The notes under the pieces: model-generated
Seen by the model: only the letters and a program-made list of their open reading frames with translations
Database searches by the model: none
What the model was told of the DNA's origin: nothing
NCBI GenBank assembly: GCA_022826945.1
Contig: JAJDTY010000027.1
Span: 1-64,000 of the forward strand
DNA length: 64,000 nt
Reading direction: 5' to 3'
From: Candidatus Binatia bacterium
GTDB taxonomy: Bacteria > Desulfobacterota > Binatia > Bin18
In this document: positions 35,215 through 43,917 of the stretch, in pieces
How positions within the stretch are numbered: position 1 is the first letter of the stretch
Layout of the letters: every line of letters starts with the position of its first letter
Program-made: the position numbers and the translations under genes

Positions 35215-36123
35215 ATGGAACGCAGAGCGGAGCAGGAAACGGCTCAGGCCGGCTGGAGGGACTGGATAGCCCTCCGTCTGGTATGGGGGGCGGAAACGTC
35301 ATCTCCCGACAATTGCTGGGGTGTTTTGTGTCTCAAGATGACCTGTCTGTTGCCATCGTTGGAGCGCGGACCGCGAGTACGTATGGGCGTAAGATGGCCT
35401 GTGAACTCGCCCATGAATTGGCTGGATGTGGCGTCTGTGTCGTGAGTGGGCTGGCCTGCGGGATCGATTCCGAAGCGCACAGATATGCCCTCGAAGCCGG
35501 AGGGAGAACGATTGCAGTTTTGAGCTCGGGGCTTGACGTGATGTATCCACGTGAGCATATAGCCTTGGCAGAGTAGATTGCGAAAGTGGGGCGGTGGTAT
35601 CGGAGTTCTCCTTTGGCAACCGGCCGGAGGCCGGGAATTTGCCATACCGCAACCGGGTCAGCAGCGGCATCAGCCTGGGGACGGTGGTGGTGGAAGTAAC
35701 GGAAAAGAGCAGCTCGCTTATTACCGCCCAATGCGCGCTTGACCAGAATCGTGAGGTGTGCGCTGCGCCCGGTCCAGTGACGGCGAGTCGAAGCCGGGGG
35801 CCGCATCGCCTGATTAAGGATGGCGTAAAGCTTGTCGAATTGATGATATACTGAGTGAGATTGCCCCGGCTCTGGCGCGGACAGACCGAGCTGAGAAAAA
35901 CGAGACCAGCGTCCCGGTTGTTCCCTTAGAGCCGGATGAGGAGAGGTTGTTTTAATTGTTTCCAGAGGAGGCGGTGCATGTGGATACCCTCATCACCGGC
36001 AGTGGGCTTGAGCCCGCGCGTGTGCTTGAAGTCCTGCTCGGCTTGGAATTAAAGAGCACCGTGACCCAGCTCCCTGGCATGTACTTCACCGTCACCAGAG
36101 GAAACCAGAGAGGGGGGAGGTAG
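35215..36123 (+). pseudogene. dprA: decayed DNA-processing protein DprA
   Basis: DprA loads RecA on incoming DNA in natural transformation. Pieces remain in several frames: an N-terminal WIALRLV stub (about 35250-35286), then after a deletion and frame change DDLSVAIVGARTASTYGRKMA up to [10 protein letters not shown]. Next come TAG 35574-35576, a frame change near 35590, [33 protein letters not shown] through [12 protein letters not shown], another frame change near 35840, a TAA at 35953-35955, and an intact winged-helix end. About 80 residues are missing after the stub. It keeps its usual place just before topA. Confidence 0.9.
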
Positions 36124-36125
36124 GT

Positions 36126-38789
36126 ATGGCCAAAAACCTCGTCATCGTCGAATCGCCGGCCAAAGCCCGGACGATCAACCGCTACCTGGGCCGTGACTAT
36201 ATTGTGAAGTCCAGTGTTGGCCACGTGCGCGACTTGCCGACCGGCGGCAAGTCTGAGCGCAGGACAACCACTGCGCGCAAACGCACGAAAAAGACGCAAA
36301 AGGCCACTGGCCGGAAGAACGCACGTACCCAACTGATCGCGCGTATGGGTGTCGACCCCGACAATAACTGGGCGGCAAGCTATGAAGTGCTACCCGGCAA
36401 GGAGAAGGTCGTTGCCGACCTGAAGAAGCTGGCGCACAACGCGGACGCCGTATATCTGGCGACCGACCGTGACCGTGAGGGCGAGGCGATTGCCTGGCAC
36501 TTGAAGCAACTCATCGGCGGGACGCCCGAGCGCTTTCGTCGGGTGGTCTTTAACGAAATTACCAAAAGCGCCATTCAAGACGCGTTTGAGCACCCCGGCG
36601 ACATTGACGAAAATCGGGTCAACGCACAACAGGCACGGCGCTTTCTCGACCGTGTCGTCGGCTTTGAGTTGTCGCCCCTGCTGTGGGCCAAGGTGGCGCG
36701 TGGCCTGTCGGCCGGTCGGGTGCAATCGGTCGCGGTACGGCTCATTGTGGAGCGTGAGCGGGAGATTCGTGCCTTTGTGCCCGAGGAGTACTGGGAGGTT
36801 TTTGCCGAACTGGCGAAAGGCGCCGACGAGCCGGGGTATCGCTTCCAGGTCATAAAGGAGAACGGCGAGAACTTTCGTCCGGGGACGAGCGAACAGGCCG
36901 AAGCGGCGGCCGCCCGCCTTGCCGTCCAGGATTTTTCCATCATCAGTCGTGAGGACAAACCGACCCAGGCCCGGCCCAGTGCACCCTTCATCACGTCTAC
37001 GCTTCAGCAGTCGGCGGCTACCCGGCTGAGCTTTGGGGTACGGAAGACCATGCGGCTGGCACAGCAGTTGTATGAGGCTGGCCATATTACGTATATGCGG
37101 ACCGACTCGACCAACCTCTCGCGCGAATCCGTGACCAAGGTGCGGACCTATATTGAGCGCGAGTATGGGCCGCGCTACCTGCCGGACAAGCCGAACGCCT
37201 ACGCGAGTAAGGCGTCCGCCCAAGAGGCCCATGAGGCGATTCGGCCGACCGACTTTACGGTCGAACCGACCGACCTCAGTAATCAGGACACGGACGCCCG
37301 GCGGCTCTACGACCTCATCCGCCGCCAGTTCATCGCCTGTCAGATGACGCGCGCCGAATACCTCAGCACCACCATCCTTGCTGAGGCCGGGCCGTTCGAG
37401 TTGCGTATCCGTGGCCGCATCCTCAAGTTTGACGGCTTCACCAAGGTGCTACCGCCGGCCTCGCGGAAGGAAGATGAGGTGGAGTTGCCCGACTTCGGCC
37501 AGGGCGATGCGCTGGTCTGCCTCGACACCGACACCGTGCAGCATTTTACCAAGCCACCCGCCCGCTATAGCGAGGCGAGTCTGGTGCGCGAGCTTGAGAA
37601 GCGCGGTATCGGCCGGCCGTCCACCTATGCGGCTATCATCTCCACTATCCAGGAACGGGGCTATGTCAGCCTCAACAAGCGACGCTTTCAGGCGGAGAAG
37701 ATCGGCGAACTGGTGACCGACCGGCTGGTAGAGAACTTCGGCCACCTACTCAATTATTCGTTTACCGCAGACATGGAGCAAGAACTCGATCAGATCGCTC
37801 TGGGAGAGCGGGAGTGGCGCAGCGTGCTGGATGCCTTCTACGAGGATTTTTCTCAACGGCTCCAAACCGCTGGGGCCACGGAGGGCATGCGTCCGAACCA
37901 GCCTATTACCACGGCGGTTCGGTGCGATACCTGCGAACGACCGATGCAGGTGCGCACGGCCAGTACTGGGATGTTTCTGGGGTGTTCGGGATACGCGCTG
38001 CCTCCGGCTGAGCGCTGTACGCGCACCATGAATCTCGTACCCGGAGAGGAAGCGGTTGACATCGATGCGGATGAAGAGGGGGAAAGCCGGCGGCTGCGGG
38101 CCAAGCGGCGTTGTCCCTCCTGTGACTCTGCCATGGATTCCTATCTGATAGACGAGACGCGCAAGCTGCATCTATGCGGCAACGGTCCGGACTGCGATGG
38201 CAACCAAATAGAGTCGGGCGAGTTTCGTCTTAAGGGCTATGACGGACCGGTCTTGGAGTGCGAGAAATGCGGCGCTGAAATGCAACTGCAAAGCGGCCGG
38301 TTCGGCAAGTACTTCCGGTGCGCCAACAGTACGTGCGGCAACACGCGCAAGCTGCTGCGCAACGGCCAGCCCGCTCCGTCGCGGGCCGACCCCGTGCCCA
38401 TGCCCGAACTCAAGTGTCGGACCGTGGACGATTACTACGTGCTGCGCGATGGGGCGGCCGGCATCTTTCTGGCCGCCAGCCAGTTCCCCCGGAACCGCGA
38501 GACACGTGCGCCCCTGGTTGCTGAGTTGAAACCCCACGCCGACAAGTTGGACCCCAAGTTTCACTTTCTGTTAAGTGCGCCCGAGACAGACCCGCAGGGG
38601 CATCCAGCCGTGATCAGATTCTCGCGTAAGAGTCGCGAGCAATATGTCGCGTCCGAGGTGAACGGCAAGGCTACTAGCTGGAGCGCACACTACCGGAATG
38701 GCGGCTGGGAGGTGCGGGAGCGCACGCGGACGAAACGCCCACGCGCGGCCAGGGCCACGACGCCTGATACTTTATCCCAGGTCGCATAA
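36126..38789 (+). CDS. topA: DNA topoisomerase I (type IA)
   Basis: An 887-residue type IA topoisomerase that relaxes negative supercoils. The Toprim domain starts [20 protein letters not shown] and has the metal triad in TDRDREGEA (Asp114, Asp116, Glu118); the catalytic tyrosine is Tyr323 in [12 protein letters not shown]. The C-terminal part holds three Cys-rich zinc-ribbon modules, beginning [21 protein letters not shown] and [10 protein letters not shown], then a basic tail. A Lys/Arg/Thr-rich insertion lies at residues 44-66, unusual in length. It begins 2 bp after the dprA relic. Confidence 0.95.
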   Translation: MAKNLVIVESPAKARTINRYLGRDYIVKSSVGHVRDLPTGGKSERRTTTARKRTKKTQKATGRKNARTQLIARMGVDPDNNWAASYEVLPGKEKVVADLKKLAHNADAVYLATDRDREGEAIAWHLKQLIGGTPERFRRVVFNEITKSAIQDAFEHPGDIDENRVNAQQARRFLDRVVGFELSPLLWAKVARGLSAGRVQSVAVRLIVEREREIRAFVPEEYWEVFAELAKGADEPGYRFQVIKENGENFRPGTSEQAEAAAARLAVQDFSIISREDKPTQARPSAPFITSTLQQSAATRLSFGVRKTMRLAQQLYEAGHITYMRTDSTNLSRESVTKVRTYIEREYGPRYLPDKPNAYASKASAQEAHEAIRPTDFTVEPTDLSNQDTDARRLYDLIRRQFIACQMTRAEYLSTTILAEAGPFELRIRGRILKFDGFTKVLPPASRKEDEVELPDFGQGDALVCLDTDTVQHFTKPPARYSEASLVRELEKRGIGRPSTYAAIISTIQERGYVSLNKRRFQAEKIGELVTDRLVENFGHLLNYSFTADMEQELDQIALGEREWRSVLDAFYEDFSQRLQTAGATEGMRPNQPITTAVRCDTCERPMQVRTASTGMFLGCSGYALPPAERCTRTMNLVPGEEAVDIDADEEGESRRLRAKRRCPSCDSAMDSYLIDETRKLHLCGNGPDCDGNQIESGEFRLKGYDGPVLECEKCGAEMQLQSGRFGKYFRCANSTCGNTRKLLRNGQPAPSRADPVPMPELKCRTVDDYYVLRDGAAGIFLAASQFPRNRETRAPLVAELKPHADKLDPKFHFLLSAPETDPQGHPAVIRFSRKSREQYVASEVNGKATSWSAHYRNGGWEVRERTRTKRPRAARATTPDTLSQVA

Positions 38790-38810
38790 CGGGAGAACCT
38801 GACGAGCGCT

Positions 38811-40118
38811 ATGCAGACAGTCACGGTCATTGGCGGTGGCTTAGCTGGCAGCGAGGCGACCTGGCAACTCGCCCGCCAAGGCGTCGCTGTCCGTCTGTAC
38901 GAAATGCGCCCAGTCCGTCCCACCGACGCCCACCATACGGATAAACTGGCCGAGCTGGTCTGTTCCAATTCTTTTCGTAGTGCCGCCCTGGTAGCAGCGG
39001 TCGGCCTGTTGAAAGAAGAAATGCGCGGTCTGGGATCATTAGTGATGGCTGCGGCCGACGCGGCACGGGTTCCAGCCGGGCAGGCCCTGGCAGTCGACCG
39101 GCACGTTTTTGCCCAATATATCACCGACGCGTTGGCAGCCCATCCGTTGGTTGAAGTGATACGGGAAGAAATCCAGGTCATTCCGTCCGGACCGACGGTC
39201 ATCGCCAGTGGTCCGTTGACCTCACCAGCCCTGTCCGAACAACTGCGGACGCTGTTTGGCTGCGAATATCTATATTTCTACGATGCCATCTCTCCTGTTG
39301 TAACCGCCGACTCAATAGACACGCACGTGGCGTTTCGGGCCTCACGCTACGATCACGGTGGCGATGATTATCTCAACTGTCCCCTCTCGCAGGCCGAGTA
39401 TTATCAACTCGTTGACGACATTCTAGCTGCCGAAAAAGTACCGGAAAAGGCGTTTGAGCAGTGTCGCTACTTCGAGGGCTGTCTGCCGATTGAGGAGATG
39501 GCCCGGCGCGGCAAAGACACCCTGGCCTACGGCCCGATGAAGCCGGTCGGCCTGACCGACCCGCGTAGCAGCGCACGTCCCCACGCAGTTGTACAACTGC
39601 GGCAGGACGACCGGGCCGGAACCCTGTGGGGGCTGGTCGGGTTTCAGACCAAGATGACGTATCCTGAGCAGCGGCGTATTTTCCGTACGATTCCCGGCCT
39701 AGCCAAGGCAGAGTTCGTTCGCCTCGGCAGCCTGCATCGCAACACTTTTATCGAGTCGCCCCGCCTGCTCAGACCGACCTTACAGTTTCGGCAGCGCGAC
39801 GACCTGTTTTTTGCCGGACAGATGATTGGTGTGGAAGGTTATCTGGAGTCGGCCGCGGCCGGTTGGCTGGCCGGAAGAAATGCGGGCCTTCAGGTCAAGG
39901 GGCAGCCACTGTTGACGCCGCCCCTCACAACGGCGCTGGGTGCTATGGTCTCGTATGTCACCGACCCCGAGCGCAAGGATTTCCAACCCATGAACGTCAA
40001 CTACGGACTGTTCCCTGGGCTCCCGCAGCGTCTGCGGGGCCGTGAGAAAAAACTGGCCCTGGCCGACCGGGCACTCTCAGACCTGGCGACTTGGCAGACC
40101 GAGCACGGTCTGTGCTGA
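38811..40118 (+). CDS. trmFO: methylenetetrahydrofolate--tRNA-(uracil-5-)-methyltransferase
   Basis: A 435-residue flavoprotein that makes m5U54 in the tRNA T-loop using methylene-THF and FADH2. The FAD loop [16 protein letters not shown] is at the N terminus; the catalytic Cys candidate lies in [10 protein letters not shown] (Cys51), and the [17 protein letters not shown] motif supplies the second conserved Cys. The dprA-topA-trmFO order is conserved in many bacteria. It ends TGA, another example of ordinary TGA termination. Confidence 0.95.
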   Translation: MQTVTVIGGGLAGSEATWQLARQGVAVRLYEMRPVRPTDAHHTDKLAELVCSNSFRSAALVAAVGLLKEEMRGLGSLVMAAADAARVPAGQALAVDRHVFAQYITDALAAHPLVEVIREEIQVIPSGPTVIASGPLTSPALSEQLRTLFGCEYLYFYDAISPVVTADSIDTHVAFRASRYDHGGDDYLNCPLSQAEYYQLVDDILAAEKVPEKAFEQCRYFEGCLPIEEMARRGKDTLAYGPMKPVGLTDPRSSARPHAVVQLRQDDRAGTLWGLVGFQTKMTYPEQRRIFRTIPGLAKAEFVRLGSLHRNTFIESPRLLRPTLQFRQRDDLFFAGQMIGVEGYLESAAAGWLAGRNAGLQVKGQPLLTPPLTTALGAMVSYVTDPERKDFQPMNVNYGLFPGLPQRLRGREKKLALADRALSDLATWQTEHGLC

Positions 40119-40180
40119 GGTTGCCAATGAGCACACTTACCTTGACACAGCCTTACTCTTCCCACACGGGTGAATGAATA

Positions 40181-40606
40181 TCACAAAGGGTTACTCCATC
40201 GGAGTCCGGGAAACCGACTGAAGTCCGAATCGTTCGAGTGTACCTCTGCTTGGTATTCTATTGCGAGGGCGGCGATGTGAGCATCAGATACGAGATTCGC
40301 GCCGACGCCGGCGGCAGTAAGGTTCTGCCGAAAGTGAGTTAAATGGTCGGCACCGGGGTTGACCGGTGTGATGTGCGTGTACCGAAACCAATCTGTTACA
40401 TAGTCAATGGCTTTCGAGGTCGATAGGGGAGATGTCAGTACCCTCGGATGAGTCATTAATCTCACGAACCCAGTCAATACGACCCACGATATGCCGACTC
40501 TTTCGCTTCCGTTTATCAATCCTTCCCACCAACGTTTGGCGGCAGCGTGGTAGGGAGCCCCATCGTTGTAGGCATACACCAGCAGGTTGATGTCCGGTAC
40601 GATCAT
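40181..40606 (-). CDS. vapC: VapC-family PIN-domain toxin
   Basis: A 141-residue PIN ribonuclease. Asp5 in MIVPDINLLVYAYN starts the acidic site; later acidic residues are in LVSDAHIAALAIE and the SNDSDFSRFPGLRW end motif. It should cleave tRNA or rRNA unless bound by its antitoxin. It overlaps vapB by four bases. The WVVLTGFVRLMTHP helix belongs to the PIN subgroup that lacks the usual Glu in this helix. Confidence 0.88.
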   Translation of the reverse strand: MIVPDINLLVYAYNDGAPYHAAAKRWWEGLINGSERVGISWVVLTGFVRLMTHPRVLTSPLSTSKAIDYVTDWFRYTHITPVNPGADHLTHFRQNLTAAGVGANLVSDAHIAALAIEYQAEVHSNDSDFSRFPGLRWSNPL

Positions 40607-40863
40607 TGGGCGCTCTCCCCGGCAAAGTCTTCAGCCTCAAGTTGGTCGTTGAGTTGATTGAGCTTTTGTGGGTCGAGGCCGGGAACGAGTTTGCTGCGAT
40701 TTGGAACAATCCTGAATGGGACGGGTTCAGACGATTTAGAGCCGGACGTCATACCTCGACGTAAAATCTCGTTCACCACTTGCTTCAAAGGTTTATTGTG
40801 AAGCCGACTCTGGTCTTTCAAAAAGTCTGCAACGTCGTCGTCTAATGTTAATGTCGTTCTCAT
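40603..40863 (-). CDS. vapB: VapB-like ribbon-helix-helix antitoxin
   Basis: An 86-residue antitoxin. Residues 1-38 (MRTTLTLDDDVADFLKDQSRLHN, then PLKQVVNEILRRGM) form a ribbon-helix-helix DNA-binding domain; the C-terminal half would wrap the VapC toxin. It probably represses its own promoter, which overlaps a perfect 16-bp palindrome directly before its start codon. Confidence 0.87.
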   Translation of the reverse strand: MRTTLTLDDDVADFLKDQSRLHNKPLKQVVNEILRRGMTSGSKSSEPVPFRIVPNRSKLVPGLDPQKLNQLNDQLEAEDFAGESAQ

Positions 40864-40865
40864 GA

Positions 40866-40898
40866 AAACATCATGATGTTTCAGAATTATGATGTCAA
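40866..40898 (-). promoter_or_regulatory. vapBC promoter and operator
   Basis: On the minus strand TTGACA (plus 40893-40898), a 17-bp spacer, then CATGAT (plus 40870-40875). The -10 lies inside the perfect palindrome AAACATCATGATGTTT (40866-40881). Initiation would fall about at the A of the vapB ATG (40863), giving a nearly leaderless mRNA and direct occlusion by the RHH antitoxin. Confidence 0.6.
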
Positions 40899-40919
40899 GA
40901 TGTCAATAATCCTTCAAAT

Positions 40920-41153
40920 CTATTGAGCGCCCAGTACCGCCAGCCCTCGAATATTCTCCAAAAAATAGCGGAAACTGGGAGAGGCGTTGTTATCGACATC
41001 CATATGTGGGGTGATTTTCTCTGCCCACACCGATTTTTCTCTACCGACGACCTGCCAGCCTCTGTTTTTCAGTTCATTTGCGCCACCGCTGAACACCGCG
41101 TCGGCCAAGATCTCCCACGTGCCGGAACGCAAGTTCCACCATCGCCCCTGCAT
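40920..41153 (-). CDS. hypothetical small protein
   Basis: A 77-residue frame on the minus strand in the 345-bp gap between vapB and an acyl-CoA dehydrogenase gene. It is rich in Trp and Gly at the N terminus (MQGRWWNLRSGTWEILADAVF) and reads like a protein rather than a shadow, but I do not recognise it. It may be the remnant of a longer gene cut at its 5' end. Apart from this frame I see nothing in the gap. Confidence 0.3.
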   Translation of the reverse strand: MQGRWWNLRSGTWEILADAVFSGGANELKNRGWQVVGREKSVWAEKITPHMDVDNNASPSFRYFLENIRGLAVLGAQ

Positions 41154-41208
41154 TTCCAGGCCTGATCCTGCTAGGCTGTCCGGCAGTCTGTTGCGGAAAG
41201 GATGCTGT

Positions 41209-42375
41209 ATGGATTTTGAACTGCCCGAAGAATACCGCATGTTGCAGGAGACGGTGCGCCGTTTCGTGCGTCAGGAACTGATACCGCTGGAGACAGCGGT
41301 CCTGGAGCGCGACACGCAGGGCATGACCGGTGAAGACCTGGTGCCGCCCGAGGCCGAAGAACGTTTGCTGGCAGTTGCCCAGGAAGCCGGTCTGTGGGGG
41401 CTGGACGTACCCGAGGAATTTGGCGGGTTGAACCTGGGGGCGTTGCCGAAATGCCTGGCGACCGAGGAACTGTATAAGACCATTACGCCGTTTACCTTTC
41501 CACCCGATGCGCCCAATCTGCATATGCTGATGCAAACCTGTACGCCCGAGCAGCGCGAGAAATACCTTCTCCCGTATGCTCAGGGTAAGGCGCATTCGGC
41601 TATTGCCATTTCCGAACCCGGAGCTGGCTCAGACCCGGCCGGTATGCAGACCTCAGCCGTGAAAAAAGGGGATCAGTGGGTGCTCAATGGGCGGAAGATC
41701 TGGATCTCACGCGCCCACATCGCCGACTTCATTATTGTCATGGCGGTGACGGAGAAGGGCAAGGGCGCCCGTGGCGGAATTACGGCCTTCCTGGTGGATA
41801 AGGGCACCCCCGGTCTGGTGCTGCAACGTCAGATTCCGGTCATTGGTGGACATGCGCCCTGGGAGCTGGTGTTTGAAGACCTGACCCTCCCGGATTCCCA
41901 GGTCCTGGGCGAAGTCGGACAGGGCTTTGCGCCCATGCAACTCCGCCTGACCGTCCGACGCCTGGAAATGGGAAGCTGGTGTGTGGGTCTGGCGCAGCGC
42001 TGTCTGGACATGATGGTCGAGTATGCCAAACAACGAGTGACCTTTGGCCAGAAGTTAGCTGACCGCCAAGCCATTCAGTGGTTCATCGCCGACTCGGCGA
42101 CCGATATTCACGCCTCACGGCTGATGGTGCATCATGGGGCCTGGAAATTTGATCAGGGAGACGACGTTCGCCAGGAGGCCTCCATGCTCAAGGTATTTGC
42201 CACGGAAATGGCCACCCGGATAGCTGATCGGGCCATGCAGATGCACGGCGGCATGGGTATGTCCAAAGAAATGCCTCTTGAGTTTATCTATCGCCGCCTG
42301 CGGCCCATGCGGATTTTCGAAGGACCAACCGAGATCCACCGTTGGGTGATCGCCCGGAAACTGCTCAGAGACTAG
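41209..42375 (+). CDS. acyl-CoA dehydrogenase
   Basis: A 388-residue FAD-dependent acyl-CoA dehydrogenase. Marks include AIAISEPGAGSDPAGMQTSAVKK, RKIWISRAHIADFIIVMAV, the YAKQRVTFGQKLADRQAIQWFIADSA helix and the C-terminal MQMHGGMGMSKEMPLEFIYRRLRPMRIFEGPTEIHRW block. It is a monocistronic-looking gene with GGAAAGGATG near the start; ATG 41209 is the family start (MDFELPEEYRMLQETVRRF). The third acyl-CoA dehydrogenase in the window. Confidence 0.92.
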   Translation: MDFELPEEYRMLQETVRRFVRQELIPLETAVLERDTQGMTGEDLVPPEAEERLLAVAQEAGLWGLDVPEEFGGLNLGALPKCLATEELYKTITPFTFPPDAPNLHMLMQTCTPEQREKYLLPYAQGKAHSAIAISEPGAGSDPAGMQTSAVKKGDQWVLNGRKIWISRAHIADFIIVMAVTEKGKGARGGITAFLVDKGTPGLVLQRQIPVIGGHAPWELVFEDLTLPDSQVLGEVGQGFAPMQLRLTVRRLEMGSWCVGLAQRCLDMMVEYAKQRVTFGQKLADRQAIQWFIADSATDIHASRLMVHHGAWKFDQGDDVRQEASMLKVFATEMATRIADRAMQMHGGMGMSKEMPLEFIYRRLRPMRIFEGPTEIHRWVIARKLLRD

Positions 42376-42465
42376 AACAGAGAGCCAGTACGAGACTTGC
42401 ACCCGCACCGGGAGCATTCTATGCTACTCGTCAGTCTGCGGGCGATACAATAGAAGGGGAGTAAC

Positions 42466-42918
42466 GTGCGTACACAATTCTGGTGGTTCGGTGTTGGGCT
42501 GATTCTTTTCACGAGCTGTTTTATGCGCCCGGCAAAACCTGTTGCCATTGAGGAGCGCATTGCTCCCATCTACCCGGAAGCGCGTCCCGTCGATTGTCCG
42601 GTGACCATGCTGACCTCTCCCCCGGCACAGCCGTATGACGTCTTTGTCCATATTGTGTCCTATGGGAACGAAATTGACGGGCTGGAAAGCATGAATGCCC
42701 TGATCCGTGACAAAGCCTGTGAGGTGGGAGCCGATGCTGTTGTATTACTGCCACCCCAGCAAGTCGCTCACATGAACATCGAAGACTCCTTCCCGGACTG
42801 GGTACAACAACAGAAGCAAGGGCAGTTCGGACGCTATGCCCAATCTGCGGACCGGAAGTTTTCATTAGCCCGGCGCGGCTTTGCGGTGGTATTCAAAAGA
42901 GACGGGACTACGCACTGA
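42466..42918 (+). CDS. putative lipoprotein of unknown function
   Basis: A 150-residue protein starting at GTG with a lipoprotein signal (hydrophobic FGVGLILF, lipobox-like TSC, Cys about residue 18). The mature part has VFVHIVSYGNEIDGLESMNALIRDKACEVGADAVVLLPP, a pattern seen in small envelope proteins of unknown role (YbjQ/DUF4156-like alpha-beta unit). It converges with a second lipoprotein gene across the hairpin repeat at 42925. Confidence 0.7.
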   Translation: MRTQFWWFGVGLILFTSCFMRPAKPVAIEERIAPIYPEARPVDCPVTMLTSPPAQPYDVFVHIVSYGNEIDGLESMNALIRDKACEVGADAVVLLPPQQVAHMNIEDSFPDWVQQQKQGQFGRYAQSADRKFSLARRGFAVVFKRDGTTH

Positions 42919-42924
42919 CCCGAA

Positions 42925-42974
42925 AGAGTAAGCGTGTCCTCCAACAGCATGGAGATGCTGGACACGTTTACTCT
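42925..42974 (+). repeat. 50-bp hairpin repeat, copy B
   Basis: The second copy of the element at 774-823. The arms AGAGTAAGCGTGTCC and GGACACGTTTACTCT pair with one G-T wobble, and an inner stem CAGCAT/ATGCTG closes a GGAG tetraloop. It sits between two convergent genes, where it could act as a bidirectional transcript end. Confidence 0.75.
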
Positions 42975-42993
42975 TGATACCAACCCGCTCTTT

Positions 42994-43917
42994 CTACGGG
43001 CTGTGCAGACGATAGGCATCAATATCAATCTCTTCTACCCCCGTGGGCGTATCCAGACGAAAGAGCGCAGCGGACGGGATAGGACCGACCGAGACTTCCC
43101 GATAGACGAGTGAGACCTGCTGAGCTCCCTGCGCATCGGATAGGCTGATGGCAAACGGGAAAAAGATGTCCTGCACTAGCCGATAGTCGCCCAACTCGCC
43201 TTGGGCCTGGAGTGCACCGGTCGCATCTCTGACCGCCCAGCCAGTGAGACGATTTGTTTCCGCTTCGAACCGTAGCGTTGTCAGGCTGCCGTTCGAGCGA
43301 CGAAAATCGAGTCGGTAGGTTCCGGCCGGTTCCCGGCGTACCGGTGCGACTGCACCTTCCACCACAAAGGGAGGAAGGCCCATCAGCAGGCGCGTGACCT
43401 CGCGCGCCGAGAGCAGCACCTGGGTCAAACGAGCAATATTGAACGGGCTGGCAACCCCTCGGTAGAGGACCTTATCGCGTGGCAAATAGGCGGCCAATTG
43501 TTGCCCATCGCAGGTATGAATAGCGGCCACCCCAAGGAGTGTGAACAGTTCGAGGCGAAAGCGGTCGGGAGTAGCAAGCGCAACGGCCTGCGTCGCCGAA
43601 CCCTTTTCATGTGCGTCTCTGTACGAGACCTTGGCCAGCCCGCGAAGGCCGGTGATGGCCCGCTGCCGGGCATGAAGCGGGGCCAGCAGTTCTGGGGCGG
43701 ATGGGAGGGGGGCTAAAGTCTGGGACGGAGACGGGGGCGGGGAAGGGCGGCGAGCCGTACAGCCATTTCCCCAGACGATGAGACCTGCCAGAACTACGAG
43801 CCAGGATAACGAGAGAGGCGTGGGTCGCTGCAGTCGTACTGCACGGGAGAGCGAGAAAAAAGGGAGAGTCGTACGCTGGGGAGACCAACCCGAAGCGCTG
43901 CTGCTACTGGAGCTCAC
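42994..43917 (-). CDS. DUF4292/LolB-like outer-membrane lipoprotein
   Basis: A 307-residue protein with a hydrophobic signal (LSWLVVLAGLIVWGNGC, Cys about 54) and a Pro/Ser-rich linker. A beta-rich domain follows (KVSYRDAHEKGSATQAVALATPDRFRLELF, LGVAAIHTCDGQQLAAYLPRDKVLYRG, YRLVQDIFFPFAISLSDAQG) resembling the LolB/LolA-like half-barrel of DUF4292. Such proteins bind lipid or lipoprotein tails in the envelope. GTG start; the gene overlaps the end of the upstream TPR gene by 14 bp, so they form an operon. Confidence 0.75.
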   Translation of the reverse strand: MSSSSSSASGWSPQRTTLPFFSLSRAVRLQRPTPLSLSWLVVLAGLIVWGNGCTARRPSPPPSPSQTLAPLPSAPELLAPLHARQRAITGLRGLAKVSYRDAHEKGSATQAVALATPDRFRLELFTLLGVAAIHTCDGQQLAAYLPRDKVLYRGVASPFNIARLTQVLLSAREVTRLLMGLPPFVVEGAVAPVRREPAGTYRLDFRRSNGSLTTLRFEAETNRLTGWAVRDATGALQAQGELGDYRLVQDIFFPFAISLSDAQGAQQVSLVYREVSVGPIPSAALFRLDTPTGVEEIDIDAYRLHSP

